This document shows, one piece after another, positions 1-7,673 of a stretch of 64,000 bases of DNA. This DNA comes from JAXMEB01 sp046348545 (GTDB taxonomy: Bacteria > Pseudomonadota > Gammaproteobacteria > Berkiellales > Berkiellaceae). Positions within the stretch are counted from its first letter, which is position 1; the number at the start of each line of letters is the position of its first letter. The DNA is taken from positions 62,001 through 126,000 of the forward strand of contig JAXMEB010000002.1 of NCBI GenBank assembly GCA_046348545.1, read 5' to 3'. The notes under the pieces were generated by a model. It did no database searches, was not told where the DNA came from, and saw nothing but the letters and a program-made list of their open reading frames with translations. A program made the position numbers and the translations under genes.

Positions 1-781
1 CCACGGGAATTTGGTATTTTGAAGCAAAATCTGATAAAGCGTTGCAAGCATCAGAATAGTGCACCCCGCCCCCCGCAATGATTAAGGGTTTTTGGGATGA
101 TTTAATGAGGGAGTAAGCTTTCTCCAACTCTATATTATCCGGTTGAGGCCGTTTTAGAGTGTGAATTTTTTCATTGAAAAATGACAATGGATAGTCAAAA
201 GCCATAGTCTGTACATCTTGGGGCAGACAGAGTGTCACAGGCCCGCAGTTTGCCGGATCGGTCAGCACACGGAGCGCTTGGGGTAGGCTAGTGATGATCT
301 GCTCGGGGCGATATATTCTATCAAAGAACCGAGATACAGGTTTGAAGCAATCATTTGCAGATGTCAGCGGAGAGGTGAAATCTTCGATTTGTTGCAGAAC
401 CGGATCGGGTGCACGGGATGCGAAGACATCGCCTGGTAATAGCAAAACAGGTAATCGGTTCACGTGTGCTAAAGCGGCGGCGGTGACCATATTGGTGGCA
501 CCGGGTCCAATAGAAGTGGTGCACGCCATCATTTGTTGACGTTTCGAGGCTTTGGCAAAAGCGATCGCTGCATGTGCCATAGATTGTTCATTTTGACCGC
601 GATAAGTTGGTAATCGATCTTGGTAGTGATATAACGCCTCTCCTAACCCAGTAAGATTACCATGACCAAAAATCGCAAATACCCCTTTAAACAAAGCTTC
701 TTTTTGACCATCAATTTCAATAAATTGAGCGCACAGATATTTTATGATGGCCTCTGCACAGGTTAACTTGACTTTTTCCAT
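1..781 (-). CDS. iolD: IolD, 3D-(3,5/4)-trihydroxycyclohexane-1,2-dione hydrolase (partial, C-terminus outside window)
   Basis: The gene reads leftward from an ATG at 781 and stays open to the window edge, giving about 260 N-terminal residues of a protein that is normally ~620. The translation shows the ThDP-enzyme N-terminal fold: an early FAIFGHGNLTGLGEAL stretch, then YRGQNEQSMAHAA with the activating Glu region, and TSIGPGATNMVTAAA. These match IolD within the acetolactate-synthase-like family. The enzyme opens the ring of the inositol-derived trione. The next genes are iolC and iolB on the same strand, which supports the assignment. The gap to the following iolC stop holds a MITE1 copy. 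The call is firm; only the C-terminal part cannot be checked. Confidence 0.93.
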   Translation of the reverse strand, partial: MEKVKLTCAEAIIKYLCAQFIEIDGQKEALFKGVFAIFGHGNLTGLGEALYHYQDRLPTYRGQNEQSMAHAAIAFAKASKRQQMMACTTSIGPGATNMVTAAALAHVNRLPVLLLPGDVFASRAPDPVLQQIEDFTSPLTSANDCFKPVSRFFDRIYRPEQIITSLPQALRVLTDPANCGPVTLCLPQDVQTMAFDYPLSFFNEKIHTLKRPQPDNIELEKAYSLIKSSQKPLIIAGGGVHYSDACNALSDFASKYQIPV

Positions 782-823
782 GAGAGTAATCCTTTTTTTA
801 AGCGGGTAGCATTATATTTGATT

Positions 824-951
824 TATACCCTTCACAGCTGAATTTTCGGGGTTGTTGCCTTCGCGATTCTCACCGCAGTCATGTACTTTGTGTACACTCC
901 TGCGACTCGAACACTCGGCGCCTACCCGAAAAATCATCTGTTGTGGGTATA
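824..951 (-). repeat. MITE1 copy 1 (128 bp), overlaps the 3' end of iolC
   Basis: The copy starts TATACCCTTCACAGCTG and ends CTGTTGTGGGTATA. The ends are imperfect inverted repeats of about 28 bp and TATA lies at each border. It provides the last 24 codons and the stop codon of the current iolC reading frame. Removing it down to a single TA restores a different, shorter iolC tail that ends in a stop just before the iolD start region. Confidence 0.9.
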
Positions 952-2804
952 GCTTCTTGCCAAAGCTTGATATACCGTTGGAACTGGTTTGAGACTAATT
1001 CAATCAGCATGCTGTCGCTAATTTTCTGAGCAAGCCATTGTTCGGCTGCTTTCATGAAGATATTGCGTCCAATAGCAAACCCCTTGCACAATGGATATTC
1101 TGAAGCCACCTCGAATGCGTGCTGAATTTGATCTTCCCTTAAATCCTGTCCTAATAGGAGGATGCCACGACAATAAGGATCGTGTGTGTGGATTACTTTA
1201 GTAATATGATCCCACGCGCGTTTATCTTTTGGTGGGGCTATTTTCCACCAGTCAGGATAAATTGGTAGGCTATAAAATCGTTCCATGGCTTGTGCGATGG
1301 TTTGAGGGGAGACAATCACATTTTTAGGCATTAATAGTTCAAGCAGCAATTCATGCCCGGTGGATTTAACGGCTGAGAAGAGTAGTTGTAGAGACGCTTC
1401 CTGTTCCATTTTCAGTGCATACCGATCACCAGGATGGTAGGTGATTAAGCATTTGACTACTTGCTTGGCGGGCCATTTTGTAAGCGTTGCGCTGAGATCG
1501 TTGCCGCCTTCGAATGCCAATGGAATACAACCAGGTTGTTCAATCGGTCTTGCAATCCAACCTTCTCTTGTTGAAAATTCATTTAAAATGTCAGCACCAT
1601 ATCTGTCATCAATAATAGCGCCTAAGGTTATTCCCTCAATGGGCTTAAGATGTACAGCTTCTCCAATAAGGCGTTTTAGAGTGGTCAGTTGTTCCACTTG
1701 AGCATGTGTTTTCTCTACTAAATTCTCTAATTGTAATCGATGATCAAATGCGAGGACACAAAGATTGTCGTACTGACGATACCGTGTTGAAGCACGATGA
1801 AGGTGTTCAAACGTTGGATCGCTATCGGGTATTTGAATCAATGGACGGTTTATAAAGGCTTGAAGTTCCTCAAAACTGGGCATGGCAGGTGCGCAGCCAT
1901 GTCTTGAGACCACCAACGCGCCTGCGGCGTTGCCCCATTCACAACATGTTGCGAGATTTTCGTTTCGAAGCCACCCTCTTAAGAACCCACTGATAAAAGC
2001 ATCGCCTGCGCCTAGCACATTGTAGATTTTAATGAGGTTGCCAGGGTAGGGGCCTGATTCAGTAGGCGCATCTAGATAGCAGCCAGAGGCGCCTTTTTTA
2101 ATGACCAGGATTGCTTCTGTTTTGGAGCGTACGACTTGCTGGCCACCTAAGAGCTCAAATTCTTCCTCAGTTCCGACAATGAGATCGCAAAGCGGTAGGA
2201 TCGTTTGGAGGGTAGCAGTGATTTCAGGATCAGCAATAAATCTTGCTTCGCCATCCTCTTTAGTCGTTTTGTGCCATAATACCGGTCGATAATCGATATC
2301 AAAGACAACTTTGGTTTGCCCTTCTTTAGCCGCGATGATGGCTTTTCGAGAGGCTTGACTTGTTTCAGAGGTTGAGAAATGTGTGCCTGTGACCAGTAAA
2401 GCTTTCGATGAGCGAATGAATAAAGGATCGATGTCTTCCAAAGCGAGGGCCATATCGGCGCAGTTCTCCCTGTAAAATAGTAGTGGGAAAGTATTTTCAT
2501 TTTGAATGGCTAGAATGGCTAGAGCGGTTAAGCGATGAGGGTCAGTCTTAATCTGATCAGTATTGACCTCTTCATTTTCGAATGTTTCTTTGATAAAGCG
2601 ACCGAAATGATCTTGGCCTACGCGTGTGAGCATGGCGGTTTTCAAGCCAAGACGGGTAGCACCTATGGCGATATTCGCTGGACATCCTCCAACATATTTT
2701 CTAAAGGATTGAACATCTTCTAATCGACTACCAATTTGTTCACCATATAAATCGACGCCAGCACGTCCTAGGCAGATTAAATCGAATTTGAATTCTGTGG
2801 TCAT
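879..2804 (-). CDS. iolC: Fused 5-dehydro-2-deoxygluconokinase (IolC) with C-terminal DUF2090 aldolase-like domain
   Basis: The N-terminal ~330 residues are a PfkB/ribokinase-type sugar kinase, with a GGCPANIAIGATRLG segment near the start and the NVLGAGDAFISGF signature holding the catalytic Asp. The C-terminal ~300 residues (from about NLCVLAFDHRLQLE) match DUF2090, a class I aldolase-like domain fused to IolC in many proteobacteria. It is thought to cover the following aldolase (IolJ-like) step; that role is inference. The ATG at 2804 is chosen because AGGGA lies 7 nt upstream and the longer frame overlaps iolB. The last 24 residues (from IPTTDDFSG) are encoded by a MITE1 insertion. Excising the repeat would give a tail of about eight residues after LWQEA instead. 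Confidence 0.93.
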   Translation of the reverse strand: MTTEFKFDLICLGRAGVDLYGEQIGSRLEDVQSFRKYVGGCPANIAIGATRLGLKTAMLTRVGQDHFGRFIKETFENEEVNTDQIKTDPHRLTALAILAIQNENTFPLLFYRENCADMALALEDIDPLFIRSSKALLVTGTHFSTSETSQASRKAIIAAKEGQTKVVFDIDYRPVLWHKTTKEDGEARFIADPEITATLQTILPLCDLIVGTEEEFELLGGQQVVRSKTEAILVIKKGASGCYLDAPTESGPYPGNLIKIYNVLGAGDAFISGFLRGWLRNENLATCCEWGNAAGALVVSRHGCAPAMPSFEELQAFINRPLIQIPDSDPTFEHLHRASTRYRQYDNLCVLAFDHRLQLENLVEKTHAQVEQLTTLKRLIGEAVHLKPIEGITLGAIIDDRYGADILNEFSTREGWIARPIEQPGCIPLAFEGGNDLSATLTKWPAKQVVKCLITYHPGDRYALKMEQEASLQLLFSAVKSTGHELLLELLMPKNVIVSPQTIAQAMERFYSLPIYPDWWKIAPPKDKRAWDHITKVIHTHDPYCRGILLLGQDLREDQIQHAFEVASEYPLCKGFAIGRNIFMKAAEQWLAQKISDSMLIELVSNQFQRYIKLWQEAIPTTDDFSGRRRVFESQECTQST

Positions 2805-2815
2805 GATTTTCCCTA

Positions 2816-3595
2816 TCATTTGTGGTTCAACATCCAAGTGTGTTCGGCCGTATATTCAAAGGTTTTGTATTTTAAATCAGGCAAATGCAAAATAGCCCAA
2901 GCATAATACATGCCATAGCCTGGCGCACTGCATTGAGCGTGGTCAAGGTTATTCAGAATTTTCAAAGTATCGTAGGACTTCACTTTATAGACTTGATCGC
3001 CTAGCTCAGCATGTCCATATCCTTGAGGCTCAGTAAAGCGATAATGGTAAATTTCAGGATGAGGATGATGATGAGGTGGATAACTCGACCATTTGCCAGG
3101 GGCATTAATCACTTCTCCCAGCACCAGTTGGCAGTGAGAGTGGGTGTTTTCTGCGTCAAAAATGGTTCTCACAATGCGTTCTGCCGTATCACCAACCATG
3201 CCTTTGCCGCGTTGTTCTGTGCGAACATCTTTAGGGAAATAGACACCGGTTGAGAAACTTTTAGCATTGGGAACATTAAAGACTAAATATTCTGTGTCTG
3301 TGAGCGCGTTAAAACGCAAATGTGTGTGTGCAGGCACATGGACGCAACTTGCAGATTCATCAAAAATGGAATGACGTTTGAAGGAGACGGTTTCTTCGTT
3401 GATCAGGATATTCGCTACGCCTTTCAGTAACAGCCAAGCTGTTTCATGTGAGGTAACTTCCACATGAAATTCTCCCGCAGATTGCTTAAAAATACCAAAC
3501 CGTATCCCGGTATTATCTTCTGGTTCATCCCATTGTGTGATCTCGGTATAGCCGCTCTGAAATCCTTGCCGATATTGAGTTAGTAATACTGCCAT
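2816..3595 (-). CDS. iolB: 5-deoxy-glucuronate isomerase
   Basis: The 259-residue product is an IolB cupin that converts 5-deoxy-glucuronate to 5-dehydro-2-deoxygluconate. The His-rich metal-binding segment SYPPHHHPHPEIYHYRF is clear, followed by the QGYGHAEL region and the terminal HTWML typical of the family. I start at ATG 3595 because AAGGA sits directly upstream. A longer in-frame start at 3709 would run through a worn MITE1 remnant and is not credible. iolC follows after 11 nt, so the two are co-transcribed and probably share a promoter in the 3596-3729 region. Confidence 0.95.
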   Translation of the reverse strand: MAVLLTQYRQGFQSGYTEITQWDEPEDNTGIRFGIFKQSAGEFHVEVTSHETAWLLLKGVANILINEETVSFKRHSIFDESASCVHVPAHTHLRFNALTDTEYLVFNVPNAKSFSTGVYFPKDVRTEQRGKGMVGDTAERIVRTIFDAENTHSHCQLVLGEVINAPGKWSSYPPHHHPHPEIYHYRFTEPQGYGHAELGDQVYKVKSYDTLKILNNLDHAQCSAPGYGMYYAWAILHLPDLKYKTFEYTAEHTWMLNHK

Positions 3596-3729
3596 GAAAA
3601 AATTCCTTTTCGAATTCAACCCTGAAAATTCAGTCGCGAAGGGTATATGAAAGCAAAATTTTTGATTGAGAGACAACCTAAGTTTTATACTTTTATAAGA
3701 TTCAAACAAGTTGAAGTTAGGTGGACGAC
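3596..3729. promoter_or_regulatory. Divergent iolB/iolG intergenic region with MITE1 remnant
   Basis: This 134-bp gap separates the leftward iolBCD operon from rightward iolG, so both promoters must lie here. Bases 3618-3647 (CCCTGAAAATTCAGTCGCGAAGGGTATA) are a worn end of MITE1. The rest is AT-rich. I did not identify a convincing operator. Confidence 0.5.
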
Positions 3730-4728
3730 ATGGAAAAAGTAAAATTGGTTGTTTTTGGATTGGGTCGAATGGGACAAATACATGCGCAAAATATTTTGCG
3801 ACATCCTAAAGCAGATTTGGTCGGTGTGGTGGATCAGAATTGTGAATTAGCCGATGAAATGGCGCAACGACTAGAATCTCACGCCTGGGATCCGGATTCT
3901 GTATGGTCAGAATGTGAATTTGACGCGATTATGATTGCTAGTCCGACAGCAACGCACATTAATTTGATAAAGAAAGCAATTTATTACAAAAAACCTATTT
4001 TTTGTGAGAAACCGATCGATCAATCAGCAGAGCAAGCGGCTCAAATTGTGTCTCAGCTGCAAGGCACCCCCTTAATGATAGGATTTAATCGCCGATTTGA
4101 CCCGCAATTCCAGCAATTCGCGATGAAGTTAAAGCAAGGTGATATTGGGCGTTTGCATACGCTGCAAATCATCAGTCGAGATCCTGCTTTGCCTCCATTA
4201 GGATATTTGGCAGGCTCCGGAGGTCTATTTAAGGATATGATGATTCATGACTTTGACATGGCTTGTTGGTTACTAGGTGAGATGCCGAGTCGACTCTATG
4301 CCATGGGAAGTTGGATGCAATCTGAACCCCTGGTTGGATTTCAGGATGTTGATACTGCGATGGTTGTGATGCAGACAGCAACTGGCAAACTGTGTCAAAT
4401 CAGCAACAATCGACAAAGTGGATATGGATATGATCAACGTATTGAAGCTTTTGGTGAGCGAGGACAATTGAGCGTTGGCAATGTACTTCAGCATACTTTG
4501 ACACATATCAATCAACAGGGAATACAACAAGCTCAACCATTAAATTTCTTTTTAGAGCGTTATGAGGAGGCTTATAAACAAGAGTTAAATGTATTTATTG
4601 CTTGTTTGATTGACGGTACGCCATTTCCAATTGACGGGAAAGCCGGTTGGCGTGCCTTAGCACTTGCTGAACTTGCTCAGGAGTCATTAGAGAGTGGGGA
4701 AGCGGTGTCTTGCACACATATTTTCTAA
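3730..4728 (+). CDS. iolG: Gfo/Idh/MocA-family dehydrogenase, probable inositol 2-dehydrogenase
   Basis: The 332-residue product opens with a Rossmann motif (VVFGLGRMGQIHAQNI) and carries the family's FCEKPIDQ (EKP) motif with the catalytic Lys, then GFNRRFD and the MMIHDFDMACWLLG helix with catalytic Asp/His. It would oxidise myo- or scyllo-inositol with NAD+ as the first step of the pathway encoded next door. ATG 3730 is preferred over GTG 3721 because AGGTGG ends 5 nt before it. Sequence alone cannot tell IolG from other inositol-type dehydrogenases; the iol context makes it likely. A MITE2 copy begins two bases after the stop codon. Confidence 0.88.
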   Translation: MEKVKLVVFGLGRMGQIHAQNILRHPKADLVGVVDQNCELADEMAQRLESHAWDPDSVWSECEFDAIMIASPTATHINLIKKAIYYKKPIFCEKPIDQSAEQAAQIVSQLQGTPLMIGFNRRFDPQFQQFAMKLKQGDIGRLHTLQIISRDPALPPLGYLAGSGGLFKDMMIHDFDMACWLLGEMPSRLYAMGSWMQSEPLVGFQDVDTAMVVMQTATGKLCQISNNRQSGYGYDQRIEAFGERGQLSVGNVLQHTLTHINQQGIQQAQPLNFFLERYEEAYKQELNVFIACLIDGTPFPIDGKAGWRALALAELAQESLESGEAVSCTHIF

Positions 4729-4730
4729 TT

Positions 4731-4826
4731 ACCTCAGTTCGGAGTTTTTGAAGGCAGGGTTGCTTTGTAGTGACGTCATTCCGCACAGCGATAAGCGCAC
4801 GAAGTGCGCAGCGTGTGATGCGGAAT
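4731..4826 (+). repeat. MITE2 outer copy, left part (split by IS-A)
   Basis: It begins ACCTCAGTTCGGAGTTTTTG and runs to the CTAG where IS-A is inserted. The right part resumes at 6102. Aligned to the unbroken copy at 45737-46005, the two halves make one element, with flanks TCTAATT and TCTAACT suggesting an aged 7-bp target duplication. Confidence 0.8.
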
Positions 4827-4881
4827 CTAGGGCGTGTCCCTAAAGTTGCAAGTGCTGCTACGTGTAATTAAAATCAGATTT

Positions 4882-5205
4882 AGGTCGTCATTCCCGCGAA
4901 AGCGGGAATCCAGAAAACAAACTATACCATGCCTGATTCCTTTGTATATATATTAGCTAATAAGAGAAATGGAACGTTATATACGGGTGTAACCAGTGAC
5001 CTTATTAAACGTACTGATCAGCATAAATCAAATCTTGTCGAGGGATTCAGTAAAAAATATGGAAGCCATAACAAGAGAAAAGCAGATTAAAAAATGGCGC
5101 AGACCATGGAAACTTGACCTGATAGAGGGCTTAAATCCTCATTGGGATGATTTATATATTAGCCTACTTTAACCTGGATTCCCGCTTTCGCGGGAATGAC
5201 GACCT
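4882..5205 (+). repeat. GIY-YIG cassette with 32-bp inverted palindromic borders
   Basis: The borders at 4882-4913 and 5174-5205 are exact inverted repeats. Each is itself a palindrome centred on CCCGCGAAAGCGGG. The nuclease start codon lies 16 nt inside the left border and its stop codon 2 nt before the right one, so the gene and its borders look like one unit that moved as a block. Confidence 0.75.
4929..5172 (+). pseudogene. GIY-YIG endonuclease, frameshifted by a 44-bp deletion
   Basis: The intact counterpart in IS-A copy 2 (46352-46639) is 95 residues. Here the first 49 or so codons (MPDSFVYILANKRNG, TLYTGVTSDFIKR) are present. Then 44 bp between two GGAA repeats are lost and the frame is broken; the rest (KWRRPWKLDLIEGLNPHWDD) continues in another frame. 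The deletion accounts exactly for the 44-bp length difference between the two IS-A copies. The family is the small single-domain GIY-YIG nucleases. Confidence 0.85.
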
Positions 5206-5241
5206 CAGTGAACCAAACCTATTCATAGCGAAGTAAAATAA

Positions 5242-5514
5242 ATGACAAGGATGGTTATTGATGACCCAATGTGGTCAAAATTAGAGCGTTTATTGCCTTC
5301 ACCAAAAGGAAGACACGGTCTGAATGACCGTCAATTTATAGAGGCTATCTGCTGGATAGTGAGAACAGGTTGCCCGTGGCGTGATCTACCTGCTGATCTC
5401 GGAAATTGGAAGACACAATACAATCGCTTCAACAGATGGGCAAAATATGGTCATCTTAATTCAATTTTAGAAACTTTAAAAAAAAGATGGCGGTCTCGCC
5501 ATCCATCATATTGA
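5242..5514 (+). pseudogene. IS5-family transposase, N-terminal part (IS-A copy 1)
   Basis: The 90-residue frame (MTRMVIDDPMWSKLERLLP, then CPWRDLPADLGNWKT) is the N-terminal DUF4096 domain of IS5-family transposases. It ends just after a run of eight A at the ETLKK codons. A shift there would read on as GLAIHHIDAT, which carries the first catalytic Asp, as in IS5 members made by programmed frameshifting. The match ends at the MITE2 border at 5519, and the central part with the second Asp is gone. Confidence 0.85.
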
Positions 5515-5518
5515 TGCA

Positions 5519-5787
5519 ACCTCAGTTCGGGTTTTTTTGGGAACTATCGTCATCCCGCATAGCGGTCATCACACGAAGTGTGTAGCGTCTGATGCGGGAA
5601 CCAGAATTTTATCAAACCTCAGCTAATCATTTGATTGCTGATATTTTTAAAGGCTGAATCGCATAAGCGGCCAAGGCCGCGTGAATAATAGATTCCGCAT
5701 CACACGCTGCGCACTTTGTGCGCTTATCGCTGTGCGGAATGACGTCATTACAAACCAACCCTGCCTTCAAAAACTCCGAACTGAGGT
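5519..5787 (-). repeat. MITE2 copy inside the IS-A transposase (269 bp)
   Basis: The ends ACCTCAGTTCGG and CCGAACTGAGGT are inverted. Internal palindromes (around GCATCACACGCTGCGC and AAGCGGCCAAGGCCGC) would fold strongly. No target duplication is seen, and the transposase codons between the two sides are missing, so a deletion accompanied or followed the insertion. The identical arrangement is in IS-A copy 2. Confidence 0.85.
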
Positions 5788-5892
5788 CAGTGTAATATGC
5801 TATGAATATGATAGGGAAATATATAAGGAAAGAAATGTGATCGAAAGATTTTTTGCTAAGATAAAGCAGTATCGTCGAATTGCAACAAGATG
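5788..5892 (+). pseudogene. IS5-family transposase, C-terminal remnant (IS-A copy 1)
   Basis: The translation YDREIYKERNVIERFF, then KQYRRIATR, is the end of an IS5-family DDE domain including the catalytic Glu (the NVIERFF position). It is cut by MITE1 at the TA of the Tyr codon that follows. Confidence 0.8.
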
Positions 5893-6018
5893 TACCCACA
5901 ACAGATTATTTTTCGGGTAGGCGCCGAGCGTTCGAGACGCAGGAGTGTACACAAGGTACATGACTGCGGTGAGAATCGCGAAGGCAACAACCCCGAAAAT
6001 TCAGGTGTGAAGGGTATA
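5893..6018 (+). repeat. MITE1 copy 2, inside IS-A copy 1
   Basis: It runs from TACCCACAACAG to GAAGGGTATA, in the reverse orientation relative to copy 1. The site matches the MITE1 of IS-A copy 2, so it entered before the element was duplicated. The left border reads TGTACCC instead of TATACCC. Confidence 0.88.
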
Positions 6019-6101
6019 TGATAAAACAAAAGTAATCTTCATGGCAGCATTAACTGTCGTCGCAATACTTGTGTGGTTGAAACTTTAGGGACACGCCCTA
6101 G

Positions 6102-6271
6102 TATTCACGCGGCCTTGGCCGCTTATGCGATTCAGCCTTTAAAAATATCAGCAATCAAATGATTAGCTGAGGTTTGATAAAATTCTGGTTCCCGCATCAG
6201 ACGCTACACACTTCGTGTGATGACCGCTGTGCGGGATGACGATAGTTCCCAAAAAACCCCGAGCTGGGGTT
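6102..6271 (+). repeat. MITE2 outer copy, right part
   Basis: It continues the MITE2 broken at 4826, from TATTCACGCGGCC to the terminal CCGAGCTGGGGT. From 6272 to 6304 I see nothing recognisable. Confidence 0.78.
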
Positions 6272-6371
6272 CTAACTGATTCGAGTTAGTCGCAATGATA
6301 ATATGGCGTGTTGACATTTCGCCGCTCCGCACCACGCCTACGTGCCGCGGCTTGTCCGCGGCATCCAGGTG

Positions 6372-6662
6372 TTATGAGCAGATTTCTTGATATAAATCGC
6401 TCCAGGTTGGGTTAAATTCCTCAATCAAATTCAACTTCCACTGCCTGCACCAATTTTTGAATCGTTTTTCTCGTCTAGCTGCCTCAACGTACAACTCATG
6501 TGCTTCATAATAAACAAGCTGATTTACGTTATATTTTTCCGTAAAACCACAAATTACCTTATTTTTATGCTCCCAAACCCTTTTTACAAGATCTGTTGTA
6601 GACCCCACATAAACCGTTCCGTTTCGCTGGCTAGATAAGATATAAACATAATATGACCTCAT
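6372..6662 (-). CDS. Small GIY-YIG endonuclease carried by IS-B
   Basis: The 96-residue product has the GIY-YIG core (YYVYILSSQRNGTVYVGSTT), the catalytic Arg region (LVKRVWEHK), the conserved Tyr/Glu (LVYYEAHE) and the basic tail (KNWCRQWKLNLIEEFNPTW). This is the stand-alone, single-domain family found widely in proteobacteria. The stop codon lies 3 nt inside the left inverted repeat of IS-B and the start is 38 nt downstream of the transposase stop, so it reads as a second gene of the element. Its role in mobility is not known; nicking or cleaving DNA is the family activity. Confidence 0.88.
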   Translation of the reverse strand: MRSYYVYILSSQRNGTVYVGSTTDLVKRVWEHKNKVICGFTEKYNVNQLVYYEAHELYVEAARREKRFKNWCRQWKLNLIEEFNPTWSDLYQEICS

Positions 6663-6700
6663 TAAATTTGCTTATCCATACTGTCTTTTGAACAACATTA

Positions 6701-7450
6701 TCACATTGGCAGCCACAGATAAGAACAGGCTATTGCCAGCATTGAAGCATAATTACGCTTCAATTTGTCATATCTTGTTGCAATTGCTCGAAAATGTTTG
6801 AGTCGTGCAAAAATGTTTTCAACCAGATGCCTATATTTATACAAGGACCAGTCTATGTCTGCATTTCCTGTTTTTGAGTTCTTTTTCCTTGGAATCACTG
6901 GTATTGATGCTTTTTTTCGAATGAGTTCTCGAACCTGTTTACTGTCATAACCTTTATCAGCAATCGTATAATCTGCGGCGGGAAGTTTCTCAATTAATTC
7001 TGGCGCCGCTTTGCAATCATGAACTTCTCCACCAGTTAAATCAAACTCAATTGGGAAGCCATATGCGTCAACAGCCATGTGAATTTTCGTTGTGTTTCCG
7101 CCTACAGACTTTCCAATAGCTTGATTCTCTTTACTCGCTGCACCAGCACTGTGCTGGTGAGCCCTTACAATACTGGCATCAATAAACGTCCATTCAAGAT
7201 CAGGATCTTGCACCAAAGATTTAAAAATTTTAACCAACTTGTTCTTTGAAGACCAACGATTGAATTTTTGGAATATTGAATTCCAGCATCCAAATTCTGC
7301 TGGTACGTCTCGCCAAGGACAGCCTACTCGCAAACGATATAACATCGCTTCAACCATGAGGCGCAATTCGGGCTTGTCATAGATCCCTTGTTGTTGCATG
7401 ATCGTCCTTAGCTTCGACCACAGTTCATCACTGAGCATGAGTCGGGCCAT
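6701..7450 (-). CDS. IS5-family DDE transposase (IS-B)
   Basis: The 249-residue protein is complete. The N-terminal DUF4096 part (MARLMLSDELWSKLR, CPWRDVPAEFGCWNS) is followed by the catalytic domain with the first Asp in FIDASIVRAHQH, the second in TIADKGYDS and the Glu in HLVENIFARLKHFRAIATRYDK. All three catalytic residues are present in one uninterrupted frame, unlike IS-A. It should cut and join the 64-bp IS-B ends. Whether it could act on the IS-A ends is unknown; the terminal sequences share only GGCGTGT. Confidence 0.93.
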   Translation of the reverse strand: MARLMLSDELWSKLRTIMQQQGIYDKPELRLMVEAMLYRLRVGCPWRDVPAEFGCWNSIFQKFNRWSSKNKLVKIFKSLVQDPDLEWTFIDASIVRAHQHSAGAASKENQAIGKSVGGNTTKIHMAVDAYGFPIEFDLTGGEVHDCKAAPELIEKLPAADYTIADKGYDSKQVRELIRKKASIPVIPRKKNSKTGNADIDWSLYKYRHLVENIFARLKHFRAIATRYDKLKRNYASMLAIACSYLWLPM

Positions 7451-7673
7451 TGCAAACTCGTATGTTATTTTAGACGAATAAATTTTACGAGTTTGCTCTC
7501 ATTAATCAATGAATTGCATTCAAATCTCTGATTTAGAAATTTAACAACTGGATGCCGCGGACAAGCCGCGGCACGTAGGCGTGGTGCGGAGCGGCGAAAT
7601 GTCAACACGCCCTAATTGAATTTCAATTTTTTATTTGTTAAAATCAGCCTCTTTTTACAAAGAGGGTATTTCT

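Larger units (their letters stand above)
4827..6101 (+). mobile_element. IS-A copy 1: defective IS5-type element carrying a GIY-YIG cassette
   Basis: The element is bounded by CTAG on both sides and by inverted ends AGGGCGTGTCCCTAAAGTT. From left to right it holds a GIY-YIG cassette, the N-terminal part of an IS5-family transposase, an internal MITE2, a C-terminal transposase remnant and a MITE1. The CTAG duplication splits a MITE2 copy exactly where the intact MITE2 reads CTACT. The catalytic centre of the transposase is missing, so the element cannot move by itself. A nearly identical copy lies inverted at 45423-46741. Confidence 0.85.
6305..7611 (-). mobile_element. IS-B: IS5-type element with 64-bp inverted ends, GIY-YIG gene and intact transposase
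   Basis: The ends at 6305-6368 and 7548-7611 are exact 64-bp inverted repeats starting GGCGTGTTGACATTTCG. Their inner part (GTGCCGCGGCTTGTCCGCGG) is itself a hairpin. Between them lie a GIY-YIG nuclease and a complete IS5-family transposase, both leftward. I could not identify a clear target duplication. The element is unrelated in sequence to IS-A apart from sharing the gene pair. It looks capable of movement. Confidence 0.85.

Noticed and set aside
291..539. 82-residue rightward frame
   Set aside because: It is a shadow of iolD on the opposite strand.
824..951. MITE1 copies as simple REP sequences or terminators
   Set aside because: The element is far longer than REP units, has TA-bounded inverted ends and inserts within coding regions; terminator use may be secondary.
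5681..5920. 79-residue open frame and its mirror at 45616-45843 as a gene
   Set aside because: It is MITE2 sequence running into the transposase remnant and MITE1; the start lies in the repeat.
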